NCBI GenBank assembly: GCA_022749755.1
Contig: CM040441.1
Location: 23,251,475 to 23,315,474, forward strand
Source: Azadirachta indica
Lineage: Eukaryota; Streptophyta; Magnoliopsida; Sapindales; Meliaceae
Direction: 5' to 3'
Length of the DNA stretch: 64,000 nucleotides
The position numbers and the translations under genes are program-made. The notes under the pieces were generated by a model. It was given only the letters and a program-made list of their open reading frames with translations. It searched no databases and was not told the DNA's origin. Positions 54,701 through 64,000 of the stretch are shown in pieces (the stretch's first letter is position 1; every line of letters starts with the position of its first letter).

Positions 54701-55855
54701 TGCTATCGCAGACAACCAAAAGTAAAACCTAAACTCTTAAATAAGATACATGTAGCAGTGCGAGTAAGGATCGTTCCTATGAAGAGTATCTAGCATAATT
54801 TTATGGTTACGTGAACAAGGATTGGGGGGGTTGGTTTTGAATATAAAGAAAATAATTTTGAGAAAAACAACTAAAGAACAGTTCAAATTGAAATATCAAA
54901 ATCAATCAAAAGAACAAAACATGGTCTAAGTCAACATCCACCATCAGAATTTTACAACTGATCATCAATATTATAATATATCAATTTATACTTTGAATAT
55001 TCACTATTGGAGCTATTTTTTCTATCTCTTCTTAATCTTAGTTAATTAGAAAATAAGCAATATAATCAACCTTAACTACTAAATAACCCAAGAAAAGTCC
55101 TAAAGATTTAATTTAATAGCAGCTTTAAGTATTAGAGAGACCAATTAATCTAAACAACGCAAGTACAAGCAGTTGCATTTAGTTTGGTTGAATATTCTTC
55201 CTAAGATCTAATAATTTTTGATGCAACAAATCATTAAATCCTAGTTGCTTCACAAATAAGAGGAATCAAATAATTACGGATTTGATATCTTCCTTGACAG
55301 TAGATTGCAATGAATAATAAACTAATAGGCCTCCTAGAAATTAAACAAGACAATCATGAAAATAGGTGCAGAAGAACATTTATTACTCAAGTATAAATTA
55401 AACAATAAGAATCAAATTAAATCGCAGTTTTATTAATTTTGAGGCTTCCGTTTCCTTTGCCCAATTATGAAAATTTAACCACGTAGGGCCATGATGATAG
55501 GTCGAAAGAAAAATTAGAGAAGAGAAGAGAGAGAGAGGTGCTCCGTCTCATGATTTCTCCTCCCTTTTATATACATTAATTCACCTCTTAGAATTCTACC
55601 AAATCTCCTAAAATAACAATATTCAAATCTGACTAATTAAGGAAAAATATTAAAAACAAAATAAAATCTTAATGTAAATAGGAGGTTGGTGAATTCAGCT
55701 GTAATTTTTGTGTATCAGATCTGAAGACTTCTAAAAATAAACCACATTAAATCCATGTACTAGAATTGTGGGCCAAGGAACCTTCCACACAGTTGTAGCA
55801 ACTTCAAGCCCAAATTCGTCCTTGATGCAGCCAAAATCCCTCAAAACTGAAAACA
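54701..55855 (-). mobile_element. Athila/Tat-like LTR (solo or truncated), ~1.15 kb
   Basis: The plus strand starts TGCTATCGCAGAC and appears to end CTGAAAACA; on the minus strand this gives TGTTTTCAG...GCGATAGCA with TG/CA ends. A TATA box TATATAAAAGGG on the minus strand (near 55563-55574) fits an LTR promoter. The GCGAGTAAGGATCGTTCC phrase near 54760 resembles the R/U5 region of the Athila LTR at 4440 (AAGTCCGAGTGTCGGTCC). No primer site on its left and no clear target duplication, so ends are approximate. No coding frame. Confidence 0.55.
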
Positions 55856-55879
55856 TGAAAGTTGTATATCCTTTTCTTG

Positions 55880-56313
55880 AAATGTGTAGTTTTAAAAGTC
55901 ATAAAGTTTGTATTTAATTTGTCAAAATTGTTTGGTAGGAGGATTGTTGGCCTAACTTTTAACATTTTTCCTTTGTATTTTGCCTATAAAAAGGCTTTTA
56001 GAAAGAAGCAATTTTGAGTGTTAAGTTATTTCTTACAAGTTCTTTATTCTTGAACTCTTCAAGTTTAATTTCTTGTGGAGTTAAAAAATAATCAAACTTA
56101 TCATCTAAATTCTTAAGTGTTTTCTTAAAGATTCTTGGTGTAGCATTTAAGTAATTATAGTTATGGTTCTTATCTAAATAAGTATCGGGTCAAGGCTTAA
56201 TAAACTAAATAAGTATTGGGTCAAGACTCAATAAATTTGGGTTATGGGGAAATGTTGGGGTTCTTTACTACATTCGGTGTTGGGTTTTGTCACATTATTG
56301 ACGAGATTCGTAC
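55880..56313 (+). repeat. LTR1 fragment, 3' half
   Basis: Matches LTR1 from GAAATGTGTAGTTTTAAAAGTCAT to GAGATTCGTACCA. Includes TATA (CTATAAAAAGG). A local duplication of about 40 bases (AATAAGTATCGGGTCAAGGCTTAATAAACT) is present near 56185-56235. Followed by inverted satellite. Confidence 0.85.
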
Positions 56314-56846
56314 CAGTAACGATTTTCATGCGATGATGAGTAACAAGACTTTGCGGGCTCGTCAGAAAATCGTACATTTTCAACTTCTCCATTTTCAAAA
56401 TTAAATGCACTGTAATGATCCTCACGCAATGATGAGTAACAAGATGTGCGGTCCGTCTCGACACGAAGACCATTTTTGAGTCTATATCACGTTTGATAAT
56501 TTTGTCCCCGAAAATGGTACAATTTCAACTTTTTCGTTTTCCAAATAAAATGTACCGTAATGATCTTCATGTGATGGTGAGTAACAAGACATGCGGCTCG
56601 TGTCGAAACGAAGTTATTTTTCAAGTTTGTATCACATTTGACAATTCCAGCCTCGAAAATCGTACGTTTTCAACTTCTCTATATTCGAAATAAAATTCAC
56701 TGTAAGGATACTCACACGATGGTGAGTAACAATATGTACGGCCAGTCTCAAACCGAACTCCTTTTTCGAGTCTGTATTATGGTTAACAATTCCGGCCCTG
56801 AAAATCATGCGTTTTTAACTTCTCCATTTTCGAAATAAAATGTACC
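56314..56846 (-). repeat. 145-bp satellite, inverted, ~3.7 units
   Basis: Inverted units from GTAACGATTTTCATGCGATGATGAG to AAAATGTACC. The first unit belongs to the GCAAAG subfamily (ACAAGACTTTGCGG). Lies between two LTR1 pieces of opposite orientation. Confidence 0.9.
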
Positions 56847-57549
56847 TGATACAAAACTCGCCAATAATATGACAAAACCCAACACCTAATGTAGTAAAGA
56901 ACCCCAAAATTTTCCCAAGACACAAGTTTATTGAGCCTTAATCCAATACCTATATAGATAAGAGTCAAGACTATGATTTCTCAAACGCCACACCAAGAAT
57001 TCTAAAAAAAACACTTAAGAATTTAGATGATAAGTTTAGTTGTTTTGAACGCCACAAAAAAATGAAAACTTGAAGAGTTCAAGAACAAGAAGTTTTGAGA
57101 AATAACTTAACACTCAAATTGCTTGTTTTATTTAAAAAATGAAAGCCTTTTTATAGGCAAATACAAATGGAAAACGTTAAGGGATAGGCCAACAATCCTA
57201 CCTAACAATTTGACAAAATAAATATAAACTTTATGACTTTTAAAAATTACAAATTTCAAACATACAAACGTAAACAATGACGTCATATATATATATATAT
57301 ATATGACATAAGCAATAACGTTGTATTTGTATGATGCAAGTGATTACATCATTTTAAGATTCTTAAAAATTACACAAATGGACTATAATTTTTGAACATT
57401 TTCATATTCGTCTTCTTGAACTCCGATCGCTTGAATGATGTTCACTGAGCCTAATTCTTCAAGATGTGTATTTTAAATTGTATTTGAATCACACATCTTT
57501 TTAATTAGCCTATTTAAAGCACTTTCCAATGTCTTGGCTCTAGCTCTTG
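56847..57549 (-). repeat. LTR1 in reverse, cut by CH2
   Basis: TGATACAAAACTCGCC onward, collinear with the solo LTR at 45868-46676, until CTTGGCTCTAGCTCTTG, where CH2 starts at 57550. The missing ~110 bases should lie beyond the right end of CH2, outside the window. An (AT)n run near 57284-57303 enlarges the U3 palindrome. Confidence 0.9.
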
Positions 57550-58396
57550 TGATGCAAATACGGATGCACATAAGAGCAATGATCCAATTCAGCTACCTAA
57601 TGGTCCTATTACAAGAGCAAGAATGAAGAAATTCAAAGATACATTAAATAGGATAATTCAAGGTTTGTGAGATGATCTTGCAACAATTCTAGAGTGTAAG
57701 AAAGAGTCAAATATTAAGTTTGGACTTTAAGACAATAATCAGAGCTTGGTAACATTGACATAAATATAAGAAGGCAAAACCTGAATATTAAAACTTCTAC
57801 AGAATTCAACTTCTCAAATTTGTACAAGGACATATTCGAATAATGTCTCAGGGCTAAACAAGTGTGTTCAAGTCTTTTAATTACAGTTCGAATCAGATCG
57901 TCATCATGATACAAGTTTCAGATTCCATGTGCCATTTTGGGCTAAATTGCTGTTTAAGCCCATTATTTATTTTAGTCTTATTTATAAACATATATTTATA
58001 GCTTGTTATGTGTTTGGGCTGTTAACGCTAATTATTAAGCCCAAATTCAATTTATTTTATTTTAAATTAGAATAAGTTTAATTTTGTGGCCAAACACTCT
58101 AATTAGGATTACTTATCTCTTGTACCCTTATATATTCAGCCACATGCTCTCATGGAGGCATCTTTACTTTTTCGAATGAAATAAAATTGAGAGTGTTTTC
58201 TCTTGTTTTGATTCTTGCTTGAATCAAGGTTCTTACAATCAAAGCTAATTATTTTGAGGGTATTTATTCTAAGGTTCTATTTCACAAGTTGAACTTGGGT
58301 TGCAGACTTGAGTGAATTTAATTTAACTTTCCAAGAGGTTGCGTCTATGCGTAAAGATATTGGGTCTCAAGTTTAATATATTCGGGGTTTGTATCA
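57550..58396 (+). repeat. CH2 5' LTR, 847 bp
   Basis: TGATGCAAATACGG to GGTTTGTATCA, the complete length. The first part carries the pol tail (SNDPIQLPNGPITRARMKKFKDTL). A TATATATTC box (near 58130) lies in CCCTTATATATTCAGCC. Confidence 0.93.
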
Positions 58397-58399
58397 GTT

Positions 58400-58411
58400 T
58401 GGTATCAGAGC
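58400..58411 (+). other. CH2 primer binding site, tRNA-iMet
   Basis: TGGTATCAGAGC, a perfect complement to the initiator tRNA-Met 3' end as far as it can be judged, three bases after the LTR. Confidence 0.93.
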
Positions 58412-59312
58412 TACGGCTCTAAATCAGGTTATATCGTTTCTCAAATTTGTCTATTTGTTTCTTTAGTTTCTGAATCTATTTGCTTCAATTCCATTTATTT
58501 TCGTTTTTGTGTCTATTATATCAAGAAAAAAGAGAGTTTCCTTTCAATTCACAGCAAGTCAAGTTTGAGTTGTATCAATCTCCAATTCGGTTGATTTAGT
58601 CTTTGTCTATTCATTTCTTTTGTGTCTCTTTCTATTTATTTTTGTTTAGTCACTCCTACGTGTTTAGAGGTAAAAAAAATAAAAAAATAAAAAAAAAAGA
58701 GAGAAAAGCAAAGCATTTGGCTAAGAGAAGAAAAAGAAGAAGGAAAAAGAAGATTTGGCAATTAAGGTTGTGTGGGATAAGCATATAGTACAATTTAATT
58801 TCAAGTTTGGAAAGGACCAAAAAAAAAAGAAGGGGCAGGTGTTGAACGAAAATAAGAAGAATAAAAAGAAAAATCAGATTGCTTTAAGTAGTTTGACCAA
58901 ATCAAGCCTACATTCCAAAACAAGCTAGGATTTGCTTCCTAATCTTTCCATAATTTATGGTTGACTTTCCTATTTCTGTACTGATTTTTTTTTCTCTGTT
59001 CTTAATATTTCCCTTATCATTTCTAAAAATCTATTTCCTAGTCCTTGTACTTTCCCAATTTGTTGCCTATCTAAATTGGTTTTATTTTACTTTTTATTAT
59101 ATTTAGTAAGTTTGTATAAATTTTGATTTTTGCAACTAATCTTAATAAGAGAATTAGAACGAAAAAAGGCTTATTGTGAGCTTATCTACAGAAAAGCCAT
59201 AAATTAAGTGTGAAATACGAGCGAACTTGAGTGATAACATTACTTGAGTGAAACAAGTGAGGGAATGAAGTGAGGAAATTATTCTTTTGCTTTACTAACC
59301 TTATCTCACAGG
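58412..59312 (+). other. CH2 leader, no gene seen
   Basis: About 900 bases corresponding to 11459-12279 in the other copy. A/G-rich low-complexity around 58670-58760 produces a Lys/Arg-rich frame that is not kept in the other copy. No gene called. Confidence 0.78.
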
Positions 59313-60110
59313 ATGAGTGGACAAGCAAGAAATCCATAAGGTGAGATAGATCGATTCCAAACCTTAATCGAGTTGTTGCAAGCCATGGATAGAAAATATG
59401 GAGAGTTGGTTGATAGAATGAAGAGGCTAGAGGTTTCAGCCACCTAATGCTCCCAATCCAACCATGCAAATTAGGCGAGTTCCAAGAAGAGCTCAATTAG
59501 ATGATGACTTTAATGACAGTGAATCGCTTGATGACAATAGAGAGGAAGAAAAGGTGAGACTGGGGGCAAGAAACAATAACAATAACAACAGTGGTGTCAA
59601 ACTAAAAATTCCACCATTTTATGGAAGAATGGATCCTGAGGCATACTTGGATTGGGAAATGAAGATTGAATTAGTGTTTGATTGCAATGATTACACTGAA
59701 TCCAAGAAGTTAAAGCTTGTCGTGGTTGTTTTTGAAGCTTATGCTATTACTTGGTGGGATGATACTAAGTAAAAGCAAAGGAGAAATGGGGAAAGGCCCA
59801 TTAAAGAGTGGAGAGATCTAAAATCCATCATGCGCAAGAGATTTGTACCAAGCTACTACTATAGAGAATTGTATAATCGATTTCAAAATATCATACAAGG
59901 GTCTAAGAGTGTTGAGGAATACTACAAGGAGATGGAGGTAGCAATGATAAGAGCAAATGTAGAGGAAGAAAATGAAGCTGCAATGGCAAGATTCCTCAAT
60001 GGTTTGAATAAGGAGATTTCTAATGTGGTTGAATTGCAGCCATATATGAAGTTAGAAGACTTGCTTCGCCTTGTATTAAAGGTTGAGAAGCAACTAAAAT
60101 AGAGAGGTTG
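59313..60110 (+). pseudogene. gag: CH2 (plus copy) Gag
   Basis: Starts MSGQARNP at 59313, with a TAA replacing Gln at the ninth codon. Continues IDRFQTLIELLQAMDRKYGELVDRMKRLEVSAT, a small deletion near 59445, then the Asn-rich linker and LKIPPFYGRMDPEAYLDWEMKIELVFD, YAITWWDDTK, TAA at 59770, IMRKRFVPSYYYRELYNRF, EEYYKEMEVAMIRANVEEENEAAMARFLNGLNKEISNVVELQPYMKLEDLLRLVLKVEKQLK, TAG. Three point stops and one small deletion. Confidence 0.9.
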
Positions 60111-61020
60111 TACAAGTCAGTTTTCCTCCTATACTTCTTCATTCAAATCAAATTGGAGAAAAGATGTAAGACTTCATCATCCAAGCCTAAAATCAAATTC
60201 AAAGAGTTTCCAAAACATCCAACCCAAGCAAAGACAAGGGTAAGCTTGATTTTACTACCAACACAAGAAATATTAAATATTTTAAATATCAAAGTGTAGG
60301 GCATTACAAGCGGGATTGCCTAAATCAAAGAACCATATTCATACTTGAGGGAGAGTACTATTCGGCCAGTGAAGAGAAAAATGAACAAGAGACGATGTCA
60401 CCTCTTAAAGATGCAAGTGATGAAGAAGGGGATGGGCAATTTACTATGACTGAAAGTGGTAAGGCTCTGGTATCAAGAAGAGTTTTGAATATGCAAGTCT
60501 AACAAGAAGAATGTGATCAAAGAGAGAATCTTTTACATACTAGGTGTCTTGTAAAGGATAGGGTTTGTGATGTGATAATTGATGGTGGCAGTGTAACTAA
60601 TGTTGCTAGTACTACTCTTGTAGCAAAATTGGGGTTACCTACTTTAAAACATCCACATTCTTACAAGTTGAAGTGGCTTAATGATTATAGGGAAGTTAGG
60701 GTGACAAAGCAAGTTCTTGTTGCCTTCAAAATAGGCAAGTATAGAGATGAGTTGTTGTTTGATGTAGTGCCCATGCATGCTGGTTATCTCTCGTTGGGAC
60801 GCCCTTGGCAATTTTACAGAAGGGTATCGTATAATGGTTTTACAAATCATTATACTTTTGAAAAGGATGGGACTCTTGTACCACTTTCACCTAAAGAAGT
60901 TTATGAGGGTGAGCTTAGAAGAATGCAAAGTCAGAGAGAAAACAAGAGTGAGAAGAAAAGAGTGAGTGAAGGTGTAACAAAGGATGGTGAGTTTTGAAAA
61001 GAAAAGAGTGGCAAGAATAA
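60111..61020 (+). pseudogene. pol: CH2 (plus copy) knuckle and protease
   Basis: A Lys/Ser-rich spacer in shifting phase, then a damaged knuckle near 60280-60320 (FKYQSVGHYKRDC: the second Cys changed to Tyr). Acidic spacer, TAA near 60500, then LVKDRVCDVIIDGGSVTNVASTTLVAKLGLPTLKHPHSYKLKWLNDYREVRVTKQVLVAFKIGKYRDELLFDVVPMHAGYLSLGRPWQF. Active site D-G-G-S intact. Linker KKRVSEGVTKDGEF, TGA at 60995. Confidence 0.88.
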
Positions 61021-62296
61021 TGAGAAAAAAAAAGGGAGTTTGAATGGAGAGGGGCAGAATTCAAATGAGGGAAAAAGAGTGGAGGAAAAGAAACAATCGA
61101 GTGTAAAAAGAAACAAGTGAGCTTTTATGCAAAAAGGAGTGGAAATAGGGCGGCTTGATTTTCTAACAAAAGTATACTTGTACTTATGTATAAGGAACTT
61201 TACTTAAACACTAATGACCTTAATACTTCTTTGCCTACCGCATTTGTTTCTTTTTTACAGGCTTATGAAGATGTTTTTCCCGAGGAGATACCCAATGAAT
61301 TGCCTCCCATTAGGGGTATTGAGCATCAAATCGATTTCATTCCTGGAGCTTTAATTCCAAATAAATCAGCCTATAGGAGTAATCCCGAGGAGACAAAGAA
61401 GCTTTAAAGGCAAGTTGAGGAGTTGTTAACCAAGGGACATGTTAGAGAAAGTATGAGTCCATGCGCTGTTTCTGTTCTGTTGGTACCTACGAAAGATGGC
61501 TCTCGGCGTATGTGTGTTGTTTGTCGTGCAATTAATAACATTACAGTAAAGTATCGCCATCCTATTTATAGGCTAGATGATATGCTTGATGAATTATATG
61601 GTTATATTATCTTTAACAAAATTGATTTGAAAAGTGGATATCATCAAATTCATATGAGAGAGGGTGATGAGTGGAAAACTGTATTAAAAATAAAATATAG
61701 TCTATATGAATAGTTAGTTATGCTTTTTGGTTTAACTAATGCACCTAGTACTTTCATGAGGCTTATAAATCCTGTTTTGAAAGATTTAATTGGGAAATTT
61801 GTTGTTGTATACTTTGATGATATCATTGTGTATTTTAAAATTCGAATAAACATGTAGAACATTTAAGGACTGTACTTGATATTTTGAGGAAAAAAAAAAG
61901 TTATATGCTAACCTTAAAAAGTGTTTTTTTTGTTTTGATCAAATTGTGTTTTTAGGTTTTGTGGTAAGTGCTCAAGGCGTTGAAGTTGATGAAGAGAAGG
62001 TAAGTGCTATAAGAAATTGGCCTACTCCTAAATCGGTAAGTGAGGTAAGAAGCTTTCATGGATTGGCTAGTTTTTATAAACGGTTTGTAAAAGATTTTAG
62101 CACCATTGCGGCACACCTTACAGAGGTAATTAAAAAGAATTTTACTTTTAAGTGGGACAAAGAACAAGAGCATACATTTACTTTATTGAAAGATAAGCTT
62201 TGTAAGGCACCCATTCTTGCTTTGCCTAACTTTGCTAATACTTTTGAACTTAAATGTGATGCATCAGGATTGGACATTGGGGCTGTTCTTATGTAG
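61021..62296 (+). pseudogene. pol: CH2 (plus copy) RT and start of RNase H
   Basis: 61186-61407: TSLPTAFVSFLQAYEDVFPEEIPNELPPIRGIEHQIDFIPGALIPNKSAYRSNPEETKKL, TAA. 61423-61713: [37 protein letters not shown], with the usual PKKDGSW changed. Then [13 protein letters not shown], a TAG at YEW. 61715-61850: [25 protein letters not shown] (YFDD intact), then a frameshift. 61946-62296: [70 protein letters not shown] at 62297. The catalytic CDAS aspartate of RNase H is present. Confidence 0.9.
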
Positions 62297-62311
62297 GAAA
62301 AGAGGCCAATT

Positions 62312-62943
62312 TGTCACGGCCTCACTCTCTTCACTCGCTTCGATCGTGCGGCGCTTAGCAACTCCGCTCACTAAGCAAGCCTTTGACACCCACAACGCGC
62401 TAAATCGGAAGCTTATGAATAAAGAGAGAAGAGAGAGCAATAAGAGTTTGAGTGAAGAGTGATTTACACAACTCAAGTTTATTGCTTGGTTGCTTTGTTA
62501 CTTGGTTGCTTCATTTGTCCAAATGAGGCCTCACCTATTTATAGGAAAACTTACATACAATGGACGGCCTAAATTGCACCTCACAATGCACTTTTGAGGG
62601 GTAGGATTGGCCTCCTAAAAATGTCCAAGAAAATATCTACACAATTGTCAAAATGGTAATGCTATCTACACAATTCTAGAACTTGGGCAAATTGGGCCTC
62701 CATTCTAAAAGTTGGGTTAGTTGGGCTAACATTGGGCTATAAGTACAACAATGCCAATAAGGGAGAATATATGGATCTTTGGCCCAAATGCCTCATTGCC
62801 CCCTTTAACCCGTTCTATCGTCGAGTCATATTGCCGAAGCTCACGCACCTGCTTGTCCCGAATTTTCCCTCGCGCAAATTCTATCCGCACAACGTCGTGA
62901 TCGCGGTTACTGTTCATGAGCACTGTTCACGCGGGGTGTGACA
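62312..62943 (-). mobile_element. Solo LTR or TRIM-like insert, 632 bp, in CH2 RNase H
   Basis: Plus strand TGTCACGGCC to GGGTGTGACA, with inverted ends TGTCAC/GTGACA. The four bases AATT precede it (62308-62311) and follow it (62944-62947). Removing it joins GGCCAATT to GCCTACTTTAG, the undisturbed reading in the other CH2 (near 8430-8445). A TATA box (CCTATAAATAGG, minus strand, near 62531-62542) indicates minus orientation. It is visibly more GC-rich than its surroundings, especially at 62780-62940. Two overlapping frames are not supported as genes. It has no primer site or Gag, so it is a solo LTR or a very small non-autonomous element. Confidence 0.85.
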
Positions 62944-63201
62944 AATTGCCTACTTTAGTGAAAAGTTCCATGGTGCCTCATTGAATTATCTTACTTACGA
63001 CAAAAAGCTTTATGCTTTGGTTAGAGTTTTGAAAACTGACAGCATTACTTATGGCCTAAGGAATTTGTTATTCATACTGACCATAAATCTTTGAAGTTCA
63101 TTAAAGGGCAAGGTAAGTTGAACAAACGACATGCCAAATGGTTCGAATTTATTGAGACTTTTCCTTATGTGATTAAATACAAGTAAAATAAAGACAATGT
63201 T
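62944..63201 (+). pseudogene. pol: CH2 (plus copy) RNase H, second part
   Basis: Continues after the insert: [30 protein letters not shown], where the active-site Glu of KELYAL has become Lys. A one-base change near 63040 shifts the frame, then [50 protein letters not shown] at 63184, and DNVVADALS. Inactive. Confidence 0.87.
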
Positions 63202-64000
63202 GTGGCTGATGCACTTTCAAGGTGGTATACTTTACTTAATGCTTTAGATCCAAGAATGCTTGGATTTGAACATATTAAAACTCTTTATGATGATGATACT
63301 GACTTTTCTAGCATTTTCAAAACATGTGAGAAAGCTGCATATGGTAAGTTCTATAGAATGGATGGGTTTTTGTTTAAAGAAAATAAATTGTCCATGCCTA
63401 TTTGTTCTCTGAGAGAATTGCTTGTAAAAGAGTCTCATGGGGGTGGTTTAATGGGATACTTTGGCATTACAAAAACTTTAGACACTTTAAATGAACACTT
63501 GTATTGGCCTAAAATGAAAAATGATGTGCAAAGAGTTTGTGATAAATGTGTCGTGTGCAAAAAAGCTAAATCTAAAGTTTTAAATCAAGGTTTGTATACT
63601 CCTTTACCTGTTTCTAGTGAACCTTGGACTAATATTTCCATGGATTTTATTTTGCGTTTACCTAGATCAAAAAAGGAAAAAGATTCTATTTTTGTAGTGG
63701 TTGATAGGTTTTCCAAGATGTCACATTTTATACCTTACAATAAAACTGATGATGCCACTAATATTGCAAATCTGTTCTTTAGGGAAGTAGTGTGTTTACA
63801 TGGCATTCCAAAAACTATTGTTAGTGATAGAAATGTGAAGTTTCTAAGTTATTTTTAGAAAGTTTTGTGGAGTAAATTGGGTACTAAATTGTTATATTCT
63901 ACTACTTGTCACTCACAAACTGATGGTCAAACAAAAGTTGTGAATAGGACTTTGGGAACTTTGTTGCGTGCTATTGTCCAAAAGAATTTGAAGAACTGGG
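63202..64000 (+). pseudogene. pol: CH2 (plus copy) integrase, partial at right edge
   Basis: Open for 218 codons: [35 protein letters not shown], zinc domain KESHGGGLMGYFGITKTL (second His changed to Tyr) with CDKCVVCKKAKS, then the core: [45 protein letters not shown] and IVSDRNVKFLSYF, TAG (Trp position, 63856). Beyond the stop, [30 protein letters not shown] carries Lys (63934-63936) where the catalytic Glu is expected. The two Asp of the DDE triad are present. Truncated by the window end. Confidence 0.9.

Larger units (their letters stand above)
57550..64000 (+). mobile_element. CH2, plus-strand copy, runs off right edge
   Basis: 5' LTR, iMet primer site, leader, Gag, protease, RT, RNase H and most of integrase. 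The 3' end is outside the window. A 632-bp insert splits RNase H at 62312-62943. The copy has point stops (many CAA/CAG/TGG to stop) but few large deletions, so it preserves the domain order of CH2 best. Confidence 0.93.

Noticed and set aside
58603..58788. Lys/Arg-rich frame in the CH2 leader
   Set aside because: Comes from an A/G low-complexity tract; the other CH2 copy (11924-12115) does not keep the frame.
62732..62941. Overlapping frames on both strands in the GC-rich insert
   Set aside because: They lie in an LTR-like insert with defined ends, have no known domain, and look like by-products of a stop-poor GC-rich stretch.
1..64000. tRNA, rRNA or other RNA genes
   Set aside because: Only 12-18-base complements of tRNA 3' ends (primer sites) were found. 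No cloverleaf or rRNA core was recognised by eye; a tRNAscan or Rfam run would settle it.

Overview
The window is nuclear DNA of a land plant, probably a eudicot. It is AT-rich and gene-poor, with plant-type Ty3/gypsy retrotransposons, tRNA-iMet and tRNA-Asp primer sites, and one plastid-derived fragment. I found no intact host gene and no RNA gene. Nearly all of it is nested, decayed LTR retrotransposons and a tandem satellite with a ~145-bp unit. The species cannot be named from this sequence.

Four retroelement groups are present. The names CH1, CH2 and CH3 are mine. CH1 has an 809-bp LTR starting TGATGCAAACG and ending TTCGTATCA. CH2 has an ~848-bp LTR starting TGATGCAAATACGG with the same end. 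CH3 has a ~758-bp LTR starting TGACGCGAG and ending TTTTTCGTCA. All three use a tRNA-iMet primer site (TGGTATCAGAGC), and their pol frame runs through the polypurine tract into the 3' LTR. That layout, with the Gag/PR/RT/RNH/IN order, points to chromoviruses, possibly the CRM clade. The fourth group is Athila-like, with a tRNA-Asp primer site.

Layout: 1-5781, Athila-like element (minus, runs off the left edge) inserted in a minus-strand CH1. 5782-13770, that CH1, split by a nearly full CH2 (6278-12507, minus). 13771-14863, satellite, LTR1 piece and an unidentified module 'T'. 14864-14963, a 100-N gap. 14964-18759, 3' part of a plus-strand CH1. 18760-20887, inverted satellite holding LTR1 plus T. 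20888-26097, CH3 (minus) with target duplication GATCC and a CH2 fragment inside. 26098-29427, satellite that flips orientation near 26484. 29428-34722, CH1 (plus) with a solo CH2 LTR inside. 34723-43162, the main satellite array with one LTR1 fragment. 43163-48313, CH1 (plus) with a solo LTR1 inside. 48314-52557, a second copy of the satellite/LTR1/T/satellite/CH3 block. 52558-54700, satellite interrupted by a plastid rpoC2 fragment. 54701-57549, an Athila/Tat-like LTR, LTR1 pieces and satellite. 57550-64000, a plus-strand CH2 running off the right edge and carrying a 632-bp solo LTR or TRIM-like insert.

The satellite occupies about 16 kb (roughly 110 units). Together with chromoviruses and Athila elements it suggests pericentromeric or centromeric heterochromatin; this is inference. 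Every retroelement gene here is broken by stops, frameshifts or deletions, so none is likely to be autonomous. No new functional gene system is evident. The most novel items are the 145-bp satellite, the repeated LTR1-T chimera with a conserved ~100-codon frame, and the block duplication that carries it.
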